64,000 nt of DNA from Sphingomonas sp. (lineage in GTDB: Bacteria > Pseudomonadota > Alphaproteobacteria > Sphingomonadales > Sphingomonadaceae), in assembly GCF_017304615.1 (NCBI RefSeq), contig NZ_JAFKLZ010000002.1, forward strand, positions 744,001 to 808,000. The letters run 5' to 3'. The position numbers and the translations under genes were made by a program. Positions 50,582 through 59,415 of this stretch are shown piece after piece; positions within the stretch are counted from its first letter, which is position 1; each line of letters begins with the position of its first letter. The notes below the pieces were generated by a model. That model was given only the letters and a program-made list of their open reading frames with translations. It had not been told where the DNA came from and did no database searches.

Positions 50582-51853
50582 ATGAGCCAGGCGTTTCGGA
50601 TTTTGGCGTCGCTGGTGGTCGGACTGCTGCTCGGGATCGCGCTCGCCAGATGGGTGCCCGACGCCGGGGCGTTCCTGCTGCTGTTCACCAAGCGGATCGG
50701 CGGCGCGTGGCTGCACGGGCTGCAGATGGTGATCGTGCCGCTGGTCGTGGCCCTGCTGGTGATCGGCATCGCGGCATCGGCCGAGGCAGCGCGCGCCGGC
50801 AAAATCGCGGCGCGCGCGCTGATCGCGTTCGTTGTGATCCTGTGGGTCAACACCTTGCTGTCGGCATTCCTGACGCCGCTGCTGCTCGAGCTCTTTCCGC
50901 TCCCCGCCGAATGGGGCGACGCGTTGCGCGCGTCGCTATCGAGCGCCAAGGCGGCGGGACAGATTCCCAGCCTGGGCGATTTCTTCGACAAGATCGTCCC
51001 GACCAACATCGTCGACGCCGCCGCGACCGACTCCTTTTTACCGCTGACGGTGTTCGCGATGGTGTTCGCCTTCGCCATCACGCGATTGGAAGCGGCCCGC
51101 CGCAAGACGCTGATCGATCTCTTTCAGGCGATCGCCGACGCGATGGTGGTGGTGATCGGCTGGGTGCTGGTGCTCGCCCCGCTGGGCGTGTTCTGCCTGG
51201 CGTTCGGGCTGGGGATGGAAACGGGCGCGGCGGCGTTCGGGGCGCTGGCGCATTACATCGCGATAGTCTCGACCCTCGGCATCCTCGTGCTGCTGTCGGC
51301 CTATCCGCTGGCGGTGATCGGCGCGCGGGTCGGGATCGGGCGGTTCGCCCGGGCGGTGCTGCCGAGCCAGGTCGTCGCGATCTCGACTTCATCGTCGCTC
51401 GCATCCCTGCCGGCTATGCTGCGGTCAAGCGAAGCGCTTGGCGCACCAGCCGCCGTGTCGGGCGTGGTATTGCCGATCGCGGTCGCGGTGTTCCGCGCCA
51501 CCAGCCCGGCGATGAACCTCGCGGTCGCGCTTTACGTCGCGATGCTGACGGGTACGCATATCGGTCCGGGCCAACTCGCCGCCGGAGTCGCCACCGCGGC
51601 GATTACCACGATGGGCTCGGTATCGCTCCCCGGCACGATCAGCTTCTTCGCCTCGGTCGCGCCGGTGTCGGTGGCGATGGGCGTGCCGATCGAGGCGCTC
51701 GGGCTGCTCGTCGCGGTCGAGACGGTGCCGGATTTATTTCGCACGCTCGGCAACGTCACCATGGACGTCGCTGTCACCGCCACCATATCGGCCCGCAGCG
51801 GCGGCGGCCCCGAGGGTGAGACCGACCGCGCACTCGAGGAGCTTCCCGGATGA
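50582..51853 (+). CDS. Dicarboxylate/amino acid:cation symporter (DAACS family)
   Basis: Inner-membrane sodium- or proton-coupled importer of C4-dicarboxylates or acidic amino acids, 423 aa, about eight helices plus two hairpin loops. Signatures: FLLLFTKRIGGAWLHGLQMV, VPTNIVDAAATDSFLPLTVF, and the serine-rich hairpin VVAISTSSSLASLPAML, followed by VVLPIAVAVFRATSPAMNLA with the NMDGT-equivalent weakly kept. The substrate cannot be set. The start ATG is weakly supported (GGGCGAGC). The stop overlaps the next ATG (ATGA). Confidence 0.9.
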   Translation: MSQAFRILASLVVGLLLGIALARWVPDAGAFLLLFTKRIGGAWLHGLQMVIVPLVVALLVIGIAASAEAARAGKIAARALIAFVVILWVNTLLSAFLTPLLLELFPLPAEWGDALRASLSSAKAAGQIPSLGDFFDKIVPTNIVDAAATDSFLPLTVFAMVFAFAITRLEAARRKTLIDLFQAIADAMVVVIGWVLVLAPLGVFCLAFGLGMETGAAAFGALAHYIAIVSTLGILVLLSAYPLAVIGARVGIGRFARAVLPSQVVAISTSSSLASLPAMLRSSEALGAPAAVSGVVLPIAVAVFRATSPAMNLAVALYVAMLTGTHIGPGQLAAGVATAAITTMGSVSLPGTISFFASVAPVSVAMGVPIEALGLLVAVETVPDLFRTLGNVTMDVAVTATISARSGGGPEGETDRALEELPG

Positions 51854-52851
51854 AATATCGCACGCTTGGCACGCACGACGGCGGCCTGAAAGTCTCGGCG
51901 ATCGGCATCGGCTGCATGCCGATGATCCGGGAGGGCAACATCAATTACGGTCATGCCGACGACGATGAATCGATCCGGACGATCCACGAGGCGATCGACC
52001 TTGGCGTGACCTTTTTCGACACCGCCGAGATGTACGGACCGTTCTCCAACGAGGAACTGGTCGGCCAGGCGATCAAGGGCAAGCGTGAGGGGCTCGTCAT
52101 CGCGACCAAGTTTGCGGCGCGCTGGAACGGGAATGAGATGATCGGCCTCGACGGCAGCCCCGAAAATGCGCGCCGGGCGTGCGAGGGATCGTTGCAGCGG
52201 CTCGGCATCGACACGATCGACCTGTTCTATCAGCACCGCGTCGACCCCAACGTGCCGATCGAGGACACCGTCGGCGGCATGGTTGAGCTGGTGAAGGAAG
52301 GGAAGGTACGCCACATCGCTCTGTCCGAAGCTGGGGCGGAGACGATCCGCCGCGCGGCGCAGGTTCATCCCATCACCGCATTGCAGAGCGAATATTCGAT
52401 CTGGGAGCGCGATGTGGAGGGCGACATCCTGAATGCCTGCCGGGAGAACGGTATCGGCTTCGTGCCCTATTCGCCGCTGGGGCTAGGGTTCCTAGCGGGC
52501 ACGATCCGCAGCCTCGACGACTTGCCCGCCGACGACTGGCGCCGCAACGATCCGCGCTACCAGCCCGACACGCTGCCGCAGAACCTCAAGATCGTCGACG
52601 CCATCGCCGAGGTGGCGGGGCACCACAATGCGTCGAACGCGCAGATCGCGCTGGCGTGGTTGCTCGCGCAGGGCGACGACATTGTGCCGATCCCCGGCGT
52701 GAAGCGTCGCGTGACGATGCGCGATTCGGCGGGTGCGCCCGACGTGACGCTGACCGAACAGGATCTCGCGACGATCGAGGCGGCCGCGCCCAACGGTGGC
52801 ACCGCCGGGCCGCGCTACGCCGAGCGCGGGATGCGGATGGTCAAACTCTAG
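51850..52851 (+). CDS. Aldo/keto reductase
   Basis: A second AKR in the window, 333 aa, closer to the AKR13/YajO-like group: YRTLGTHDGGLKVSAIGIGC, FFDTAEMYGPFSNEELVG with catalytic Asp and Tyr, LVIATKFAARW with the Lys, DLFYQHRVDPNVPIEDTVG with the His, LSEAGAETIRRA, YSIWERDVEGD and PIPGVKRRVTMRDSAGA. The ATG overlaps the symporter stop by 4 bases; a transporter-reductase operon. Ends 13 bases before a strong palindrome. Confidence 0.92.
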   Translation: MKYRTLGTHDGGLKVSAIGIGCMPMIREGNINYGHADDDESIRTIHEAIDLGVTFFDTAEMYGPFSNEELVGQAIKGKREGLVIATKFAARWNGNEMIGLDGSPENARRACEGSLQRLGIDTIDLFYQHRVDPNVPIEDTVGGMVELVKEGKVRHIALSEAGAETIRRAAQVHPITALQSEYSIWERDVEGDILNACRENGIGFVPYSPLGLGFLAGTIRSLDDLPADDWRRNDPRYQPDTLPQNLKIVDAIAEVAGHHNASNAQIALAWLLAQGDDIVPIPGVKRRVTMRDSAGAPDVTLTEQDLATIEAAAPNGGTAGPRYAERGMRMVKL

Positions 52852-52864
52852 CGGTCGCCGGGCG

Positions 52865-52888
52865 GCACGGGGTCATTTGACCCCGTGC
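52865..52888. terminator. Bidirectional hairpin overlapping the POT stop codon
   Basis: A perfect 11-bp stem with a 2-base loop. Arms are GCACGGGGTCA and TGACCCCGTGC. It carries the last codons and stop of the minus-strand POT gene and lies 13 bases past the plus-strand AKR stop. No T-run is present on either side. Confidence 0.5.
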
Positions 52889-54672
52889 ATCCACTTCTTG
52901 AGCGGGAACGACAGCAGGAACAGGAGCACGCCAAGCCCGATCGCGACCCAAGCGATTGTGGTGAAGGTATGCGTGTAGGTATCGAGGCTGACCTTCAGGT
53001 TGGTTACCTGCCCGCCCACCGTCTCGACGCTGGCGAACTGTGCGACCACGCCCGCGACGTATTGTGCAACCGAGATCGACAGGAACCATACGCCCATCAT
53101 CAGCCCGACGATCCGCACGATCGACAGCTTGGTGATCATGCTGAGACCGACCGGCGAGATGCACAGTTCGGCCAACGAATGGATCAGGTAGAGACCGGCG
53201 AGCCACCAGATGCCGACCTTGAAGTCCGGACCCGCGAAGCTCGATCCCCAGACCAGGAACAGGAAGCCGAGCCCGACGCCGATCAGTGCGATCGCGAATT
53301 TGACCGGGATCGGTGGCTCGAGTCCGCGTCGCGCCAGTGACGTCCAGAGCAAGCTCATGAACGGCGCGAAAATGACGATGAAGGCCGCATTGAAGAACTG
53401 CGTCTGGCCGGCCGAAATGCTGAACAGCCCGAATACCGACAGGTCGGTGTTGCGGTCCGCGAACAGCGTCAGCGACGATCCGGCCTGTTCGAACAGCGTC
53501 CAGAATACGACGTTGAAGACGATGAGTATCATCGCGGCCAGCATCATCTGGAACTCGACCTTGTTACCGACGCGCCAGGACCAGAACAGGATGACGGGGA
53601 TGCCGATCAGGAAGGTGCCGAACAGCAACTTGCCCATCAGCGACAGCGAGACCAGATAGCCGACGAAACCCGACCCCTCGACCGGCGCGGGCGCGCTCAT
53701 GAGGTTGGTGAACAGGAAATAGATGACCGGCAACGACGCCAGCGCGCAGATGAAGATGATTATCGCGCGGTTGGGGGCGTTCGCTGGCGGCTCGCCATAG
53801 CCACCCAGTCGTCCGCCATCGAACTGGATCAGCGTCCAGGAAAACAACATACCAATCGATGCAAGTCCGAACCCGGCCCACCAACCGACCGCCGTAGCAA
53901 GAAACGGGCACAGGATCTGGGAGAATAGCGAGCCGAGATTGATCCCCATGTAGAAGATCGTGAACCCGGTGTCGCGCCGGCCGTCACCCTTCGGATAGAG
54001 TTCACCGACCATCGTCGAGATGTTGGGTTTGAAGAACCCGTTGCCCATCGTCACCATCGACAGGCCGATCAGCAGCACCATCGTGAAGAAGGGCGAACGC
54101 TCGCCGTCGGATTCGAGTCCGCCCTTGGGCAATGTCTTGGCGACCTTGCCGTCGGCGGCCACAAGGTTGACGCTGCCGTCCTCCTGGCCCTTGATCGCGA
54201 GCTTGTCGGCGCCGATCGTGACATATTGCTGCTTGTCGCCGCTCGCCTTGTCGATCGTCACTTCATAACGCTGGCCCTCGATCATCGCGAAGGGCTTGGC
54301 TTCGGTGCCCATGCCCGCGCCCACGCTGAGGATCAGATAGCCGAGCGACATGATGATCGCGCCGAACTTTACCGCGCGTTTCGACCCGAGATAGCGGTCG
54401 GCCAGCAGCCCGCCGACCAGCGGCGTCAGGTAGACCAGCGCGGTGAACCCGCCATAGACCCCGTTAGTCGTGCGATCGGAAAACAGGAAGTAATTGGCAA
54501 GATACAGCGTAAGCAGCGCGCGCATGCCGTAATAGCCAAACCGCTCCCACATCTCCGTGGTGAACAGCCGCGCCAGCTGTCTTGGGTGCCCGAACCACGT
54601 ATCCTCGGCCGCCGGATTGACGTGGGTAATGTCCGGCTCGCGCGGGTTGTCCGCGGTCGGGGTGTCCACCAT
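52873..54672 (-). CDS. POT-family peptide:proton symporter
   Basis: Inner-membrane importer of di- and tripeptides, 599 aa, about 12-14 helices. The ExxERFxYYG motif is EMWERFGYYG (residues 40-49); FFKPNISTMVGELYPKGDGR and GFTIFYMGINLGSLFSQILC follow, as in PTR2 proteins. There is an extra ~65-residue, periplasmic-side beta-rich insertion (residues ~125-190, EVTIDKASGDKQQYVTIGAD) after the third helix, seen in bacterial POT members of this group. Divergent from the nitroreductase gene. The 105-base gap holds no gene. Confidence 0.93.
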   Translation of the reverse strand: MVDTPTADNPREPDITHVNPAAEDTWFGHPRQLARLFTTEMWERFGYYGMRALLTLYLANYFLFSDRTTNGVYGGFTALVYLTPLVGGLLADRYLGSKRAVKFGAIIMSLGYLILSVGAGMGTEAKPFAMIEGQRYEVTIDKASGDKQQYVTIGADKLAIKGQEDGSVNLVAADGKVAKTLPKGGLESDGERSPFFTMVLLIGLSMVTMGNGFFKPNISTMVGELYPKGDGRRDTGFTIFYMGINLGSLFSQILCPFLATAVGWWAGFGLASIGMLFSWTLIQFDGGRLGGYGEPPANAPNRAIIIFICALASLPVIYFLFTNLMSAPAPVEGSGFVGYLVSLSLMGKLLFGTFLIGIPVILFWSWRVGNKVEFQMMLAAMILIVFNVVFWTLFEQAGSSLTLFADRNTDLSVFGLFSISAGQTQFFNAAFIVIFAPFMSLLWTSLARRGLEPPIPVKFAIALIGVGLGFLFLVWGSSFAGPDFKVGIWWLAGLYLIHSLAELCISPVGLSMITKLSIVRIVGLMMGVWFLSISVAQYVAGVVAQFASVETVGGQVTNLKVSLDTYTHTFTTIAWVAIGLGVLLFLLSFPLKKWMHGVK

Positions 54673-54777
54673 GCATGCGCTCCCTGAACTCTCGTGCCGC
54701 CGTCGAATGCGCGGCGGATGGTTGCAAGTGAGACTAGCGGCAAAGACCCGGGTGTAAATAGCGGGCGGCGGCCCTAG

Positions 54778-55365
54778 ATGAGCGCCATGTTCAACGACCG
54801 CTCGACCCCGCTATCGCTCCTCGCCACGCGCCGGTCGGGCAAACCGCGTGATCTGATAGCGCCCCGACCCGACGACGCGCAGTTGCGGCAGATCCTGGAA
54901 ATCGCGGCGCGGACGCCGGATCATGGCAAGCTCGCGCCGTGGCGGTTCGTGGTGGTGCCGGACGACAAGCGCGCGGCGCTGGCGGCGGTGATCACCGATG
55001 CCTATCGCGCCGAACGCCCGCAGGCGGGCGCGCTGGAAATTGCGTCGCTCGAACAATTCGCCACGCAAGCGCCGGCTTTGGTGGTCGTGTTGTATTCGCC
55101 AAAGACGGAAAGTCATATTCCACTGTGGGAACAGGAATTGTCGGTGGGGGCGGCGTGCATGAACCTGCTCCACGCGGCGCATGCTCTGGGGTTTGCCGGC
55201 GGTTGGCTGACCGGATGGGCGGCTTTTTCCGACGCGGTGCGGGATGCGTTCGGCGCAGCGCCGGAACGGATCGCCGGGTTTATCTTCCTTGGCACCCCGG
55301 CAAAGCAATTGGAGGAAAGGCCTCGCCCAGATCCGGGCAAGATTGTTTCAACATGGGGCGGTTAA
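54778..55365 (+). CDS. Nitroreductase-family protein (YdjA-like)
   Basis: FMN-dependent oxidoreductase, 195 aa. Pattern: STPLSLLATRRSGKPRDLIA with the Arg-Ser FMN phosphate site, ILEIAARTPDHGKLAPWRFV, WEQELSVGAACMNLLHAAHA, GFAGGWLTGWAAFSD and AGFIFLGTPAKQLEERPRPD. It matches the small YdjA-type group. The physiological substrate is unknown. ATG 54778 and 54787 are both possible. Confidence 0.9.
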   Translation: MSAMFNDRSTPLSLLATRRSGKPRDLIAPRPDDAQLRQILEIAARTPDHGKLAPWRFVVVPDDKRAALAAVITDAYRAERPQAGALEIASLEQFATQAPALVVVLYSPKTESHIPLWEQELSVGAACMNLLHAAHALGFAGGWLTGWAAFSDAVRDAFGAAPERIAGFIFLGTPAKQLEERPRPDPGKIVSTWGG

Positions 55366-55404
55366 TCGACTGGACGTAGGCGTCGATTGGTGTATTAAAG
55401 CAGC

Positions 55405-55758
55405 ATGGCACTCAGCAACGACGACAGCCCGGTCTATATCCGCTTGCGGGGCGGGATCGCCGCCGCGATCCTCCGCGGCGAATATCGCGCCGGCGACCAA
55501 CTCCCCTCGGTTCGCGCGCTCGCCGCCGAACATGGCGCCAACCCGCTGACCGTGGCGAAGGCGTATCAGAGCTTTCAGGACGACGGTTACGTCGAGGTAC
55601 GGCGCGGGGTCGGCATGTTCGTGCTGCCGGGCGCGGCGGAGAAACTGCGCGTCGCCGAGCGCGCGCGCTTCGTCAACGACCAGTGGCCCCGGATCGCCGA
55701 GCATATCGAACTGCTCGGGCTCGACGCCGCCGACCTTCTGGAACGCGAGCGCGCTTAG
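55405..55758 (+). CDS. GntR-family regulator, YtrA subgroup
   Basis: A 117-aa DNA-binding regulator: a winged helix (residues ~8-72; PVYIRLRGGIAAAILRGEYR, GDQLPSVRALAAEHGANPLT, VAKAYQSFQDDGYVEVRRG) and a ~45-residue helical tail with no ligand domain, which is the YtrA arrangement. YtrA regulators usually repress an adjacent ABC operon, but none is here; the nitroreductase, NAT and acyl-CoA dehydrogenase genes are the neighbours. Convergent with the NAT gene (4-base overlap). Confidence 0.88.
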   Translation: MALSNDDSPVYIRLRGGIAAAILRGEYRAGDQLPSVRALAAEHGANPLTVAKAYQSFQDDGYVEVRRGVGMFVLPGAAEKLRVAERARFVNDQWPRIAEHIELLGLDAADLLERERA

Positions 55759-56570
55759 AACAACCCGAGCGCCGCGACGTCTTCGGCGCTGAGATCGATC
55801 CCGAACATCATGCTGAGCCGTAGTCGATAGACGCGCGGATCGTCGATCTGCGCCATCGTGTCCACGCCGCCCGCGTGCCGCCCGTATTTGCGATCGTTCA
55901 AGGCAGCGTAGCCGGTGGGCAAGGCGATGCTCACGATGGCCATGTCGACGAAACGTGTCCCCGGCGCGGTCGCGGTCCAGTGATTGGACATATCGAGATC
56001 GGCCTGAGCAACCTCGGTGAGCAGGAAGCTGTACTGGTCGACCGCGCCGCTGCCGCCGCGACCGTCGGTTGCGCCGATAGGGCCGTTGCGGATCAACACC
56101 CAGCCTCGCTCGTCTTCGATCAGCCGGAACAGCGCGCCATCGGGAGCGGTGGCTTCCGCGCCCGCGACCAGTGGCATTGGTGGCGCATAGCTGCCACCGA
56201 ACCCGGCGTCGGCGATCCATTCCTGCCCGTCGATCGTGACCAACAGCAACATGTGCGTGAGGCCGGGCGTTCCAGTGGCGCCGAGCAACACGCGCGCGAG
56301 CAGCGTCCTCGCGGTGAAGCCGAGTTCCGTCAGCGCGTCGAGGAACAGCCGGTTCTGTTCGAAGCAATAGCCGCCGCGCTTGGCGGTCACCAGCTTGGCG
56401 AAGACCGACTCGCTGTCGATGCGGATGCCACGCCCGAGGCGGATGTCGAGGTTCTCGAACGGAATGTGCAGCCGATGCGCGCGCTGCACCGCCGCTAGGC
56501 CGTGTTCGTCCAGCGTCGGCCGTGCGGGCAGCTTTATCCGCGCGAGATAGGCGTCGAGGTCGAAGCTCAT
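55755..56570 (-). CDS. Arylamine N-acetyltransferase
   Basis: Moves acetyl from acetyl-CoA to arylamines or hydrazines. The 271-aa protein has the Cys-His-Asp triad: C69 in KRGGYCFEQNRLF, H106 in GLTHMLLLV and D121 in WIADAGFGG; the N-terminus YLARIKLPARPTL and IPFENLDIRLGRGI are typical. Its start overlaps the stop of the acyl-CoA dehydrogenase gene (ATGA), so the two are coupled. A biosynthetic role with a CoA intermediate is possible but not shown. Confidence 0.94.
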   Translation of the reverse strand: MSFDLDAYLARIKLPARPTLDEHGLAAVQRAHRLHIPFENLDIRLGRGIRIDSESVFAKLVTAKRGGYCFEQNRLFLDALTELGFTARTLLARVLLGATGTPGLTHMLLLVTIDGQEWIADAGFGGSYAPPMPLVAGAEATAPDGALFRLIEDERGWVLIRNGPIGATDGRGGSGAVDQYSFLLTEVAQADLDMSNHWTATAPGTRFVDMAIVSIALPTGYAALNDRKYGRHAGGVDTMAQIDDPRVYRLRLSMMFGIDLSAEDVAALGLF

Positions 56571-58279
56571 GCGGCGAACAGGTCGGCGGGCAGGTCGTAG
56601 AGGATGGCGGCGGGCGCGGTGGCGGCGGCGTGCAGGCCGAGAGCCTCGGGCACGATCTGTCCCACGTAGAAGGCCGCGACTGCGCGCTTCATCCGGCTGA
56701 AATCGTCATCGCCGTCGGCGAGGCGACCCTGGCGCTCCATCAGCCAGCCGCAGACGGCGACCGACAGCATCGTCAGGAACGGATAGCTCGCCGCCAAGCG
56801 ATCATCGACATCGGCGGTGGCGAGCCGCCGACCGACATCGTCGCACGCGTCGATCAGCGCGCGCAACGCCGCATCCTCCGACTCGGCGCGCATGTCGGCG
56901 ATCAGCGTGTTGAACGCCGCGCCGTTCGACAGGCCGAGCTTGCGCCCGACCAGATCGGCTGCCTGGATGCCATTGGTGCCTTCGTAGATCGGCGTGATGC
57001 GGGCATCGCGGAAGAATTGCGCGGCGCCGGTCTCCTCGATGAAGCCCATGCCGCCATGCACCTGGACGCCGAGAGAAGCGACTTCGTTGCCGATGTCGGT
57101 GCCGTGCGCCTTGGCGAGCGGGGTGAGGATTTCGAGCCGGTCCTTCGCCGCTTCGTCGCTGTCGGCGCGATCCACCATGCTCGCCGCGAGATAGACGAGC
57201 GCGCGCGCCGCCTGGGTCTGCGCCTTCATCCGCATCAGCATGCGGCGCACGTCGGGATGCTCGACGATCGCGACCGGGGTCTTGTCGGGCGATCCGGCGC
57301 GCGCCGACTGGATGCGTTCGCGCGCGAACTCGACCGCTTTCTGCGTCGCGGCCTCCGCGACTTGCACGCCCTGCAGGCCGACGTTCAAACGCGCGTTGTT
57401 CATCATCGTGAACATCGCGCGCATCCCACCGTTTTCGGGACCGATCAGCTCGCCGATACAGTCGCCGTTGTCGCCGAACGACAGCACGCAGGTCGGCGAG
57501 GCGTGAAGGCCCATCTTGTGCTCGATCGACACCACGCGAACGTCGTTGAACGCACTAGGTTTGCCGCCGGTGTCGAGGCGGTATTTGGGGACGAGGAACA
57601 GCGATATGCCGCGCGTTCCCTCGGGCGCGCCGGGGGTGCGGGCGAGGACGAGGTGGACGATATTGTCGGCCATGTCGTGGTCGCCGAACGAGATGAAGAT
57701 CTTCGTGCCGCTGATGCGATATGTGCCGTCGCCGACCGGTTCCGCCCGGCTCTTGAGCGCGCCGACGTCGCTGCCCGCCTGCGGCTCGGTCAGGTTCATC
57801 GTGCCGGTCCATTCGCCGGTCGCGAGGTGGGGGAGATAGGCGGCCTGCTGTTCGGGCGTGCCGTGGTGGAGCAACGCCTCGATCGCGCCCACCGTTAGCG
57901 TCGGCGCGAGCGCGAAGCCCATGTTCGCGGTACCCAGCGTCTCCAGCACGGCGCTCGCCAGCACGAACGGCAGCCCCTGCCCCCCGAAATCGGCCGGTGC
58001 GCCGATCGTACCCCAGCCGCCCGCAACATAATCGCGATAGGCCTGGGGATAGCCGGTGGGCATCTTCACGCCCTGCTCGGTCCATTTCGGGCCGTTAGTG
58101 TCGCCTTCCCGATTGAGTGGCGCCCATTCGCCCGCCGCGAACTGGCCCGCGCCCTCCAGTACGGCGTCGATCAGATCGGGGGTCGCGTCGGCGAACCGCT
58201 CCGTGGCGGCGAGATCGGCGATCCTGGCGACGGTATCGAGCACGAAACGCTGTTCGCGGACGGCGGGGGTAAACGGCAT
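56567..58279 (-). CDS. Acyl-CoA dehydrogenase (DmdC/FadE-like, long form)
   Basis: FAD-dependent dehydrogenase of 570 aa with the C-terminal extension (~450-570) of the methylthiopropanoyl-CoA dehydrogenase group. Seen: GWGTIGAPADFGGQGLPFVL, TGTMNLTEPQAGSDVGALKS, IHLVLARTPGAPEGTRGISL-like segment, EHKMGLHASPTCVLSFGD, VQVHGGMGFIEETGAAQFFRD and the catalytic Glu in PIYEGTNGIQAADLVGR. The substrate is uncertain. ATG 58279 is supported by GAGAGGAAG upstream. Translationally coupled with NAT. Confidence 0.93.
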   Translation of the reverse strand: MPFTPAVREQRFVLDTVARIADLAATERFADATPDLIDAVLEGAGQFAAGEWAPLNREGDTNGPKWTEQGVKMPTGYPQAYRDYVAGGWGTIGAPADFGGQGLPFVLASAVLETLGTANMGFALAPTLTVGAIEALLHHGTPEQQAAYLPHLATGEWTGTMNLTEPQAGSDVGALKSRAEPVGDGTYRISGTKIFISFGDHDMADNIVHLVLARTPGAPEGTRGISLFLVPKYRLDTGGKPSAFNDVRVVSIEHKMGLHASPTCVLSFGDNGDCIGELIGPENGGMRAMFTMMNNARLNVGLQGVQVAEAATQKAVEFARERIQSARAGSPDKTPVAIVEHPDVRRMLMRMKAQTQAARALVYLAASMVDRADSDEAAKDRLEILTPLAKAHGTDIGNEVASLGVQVHGGMGFIEETGAAQFFRDARITPIYEGTNGIQAADLVGRKLGLSNGAAFNTLIADMRAESEDAALRALIDACDDVGRRLATADVDDRLAASYPFLTMLSVAVCGWLMERQGRLADGDDDFSRMKRAVAAFYVGQIVPEALGLHAAATAPAAILYDLPADLFAA

Positions 58280-58305
58280 CGGCTTCCTCTCTGACTCGCG
58301 CGCGC

Positions 58306-58311
58306 TATAGC
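58306..58311 (+). promoter_or_regulatory. Candidate -10 element for leaderless tsaC
   Basis: TATAGC lies 8 bases before the tsaC ATG at 58320, with no ribosome site between; transcription would begin at or beside the ATG. Same arrangement as at yggS (3110). Confidence 0.35.
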
Positions 58312-58319
58312 GGCACAAC

Positions 58320-59291
58320 ATGGACGCGCCAAACACCCGGATCCTGCCGTATAACAAGCACAACATTGCCGAGGCCGCGGCGCTGATCGCGGCGGGCAAG
58401 TGCGTCGCGGTGCCGACCGAGACGGTCTACGGCCTCGCCGCCGATGCCACCGATGGCGCTGCAGTGGCAGGAGTTTATGCAGCCAAGGGCCGGCCGAGCT
58501 TCAACCCGCTGATCGTCCATGTGCTCGATCTCGACGCGGCGAAGAAGCTGGCGGCGTTCGATGCGCGGGCCGAAGCGCTGGCGGCGGCGTTCTGGCCGGG
58601 GCCGCTGACGCTGGTGCTGCCGCTCAAGCCCTCGTCCGGGATCGCGTCGTTGGTGACGGCGGGGTTGGAGACGATCGCGATCCGCGTCCCCGCGCACCGC
58701 GCGATGCGCGCGTTGCTGGAGGCGTGCGGCAAGCCGCTCGCTGCCCCCTCGGCGAACGCGTCGGGCACGATCAGCCCAACCCGCGTCGAGCATGTCGCGC
58801 ATAGCCTGGACGGGCGCATCCCGCTGATCCTCGACGACGGGCCGACGCGGGCTGGGATCGAATCGACGATCGTGCGCGAAGTGTTCGGCATGACGCGCAT
58901 CCTGCGGCACGGTCCGATCACCGGCGCGCAAGTGCTGGCGGCGCTGACCGACGGGGCGCACAAGGTCGATCGTTTCGACACTGGCGAAGATGCGGCGGAC
59001 AAGATCGAGGCGCCGGGCCAGCTTTCGTCGCACTACGCCCCGCGTAAGCCGCTGCGCATCGATGCGCGCGCGCCCGCCGACGACGAATGGATGATCGGGT
59101 TCGGCGACATAGCGGGCGACGACAACCTGTCGCCGAGTGGCGATTTGACCGAAGCGGCGACGCGGCTGTTCGACCTGCTGCACAAGGCGGATGCGTCGGA
59201 CAAGCCCGAGATCGCGGTCGCGCGCATTCCCGAGGACGGCATCGGCGAGGCGATCAACGACCGCCTGCGCCGCGCCGCGCATCGCGGCTGA
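58320..59291 (+). CDS. tsaC: L-threonylcarbamoyladenylate synthase, Sua5 type
   Basis: First step of t6A modification of ANN-decoding tRNAs: makes threonylcarbamoyl-AMP. The 323-aa protein has a YrdC domain (residues ~12-205) with GKCVAVPTETVYGLAADATD, YAAKGRPSFNPLIVHV, FWPGPLTLVLPLK, APSANASGTISPTRVEHV and ESTIVRE, then a Sua5 domain from ~230 (LSSHYAPRKPLRIDARAP). Possibly leaderless. Divergent from the acyl-CoA dehydrogenase gene. Confidence 0.95.
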   Translation: MDAPNTRILPYNKHNIAEAAALIAAGKCVAVPTETVYGLAADATDGAAVAGVYAAKGRPSFNPLIVHVLDLDAAKKLAAFDARAEALAAAFWPGPLTLVLPLKPSSGIASLVTAGLETIAIRVPAHRAMRALLEACGKPLAAPSANASGTISPTRVEHVAHSLDGRIPLILDDGPTRAGIESTIVREVFGMTRILRHGPITGAQVLAALTDGAHKVDRFDTGEDAADKIEAPGQLSSHYAPRKPLRIDARAPADDEWMIGFGDIAGDDNLSPSGDLTEAATRLFDLLHKADASDKPEIAVARIPEDGIGEAINDRLRRAAHRG

Positions 59292-59315
59292 TCATGATCG
59301 TCGGGTAGCTGCCGT

Positions 59316-59369
59316 GCTCCAGCGAAGACTGGAGCGTTGGAAACGTCGACCTGCGATAGCCAACGCTCC
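59316..59369. repeat. Overlapping inverted repeats between tsaC and msrA
   Basis: GCTCCAG/CTGGAGC forms one hairpin (59316-59335). The second arm region GGAGCGTTGG (59331-59340) can pair instead with CCAACGCTCC (59360-59369). The two structures are mutually exclusive. Together they may terminate both convergent transcripts. No gene in this 124-base gap. Confidence 0.4.
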
Positions 59370-59415
59370 GGCCTTCGCCGCAGCACCACTTTAGCATTGC
59401 TCGACGGCTCGCAGA

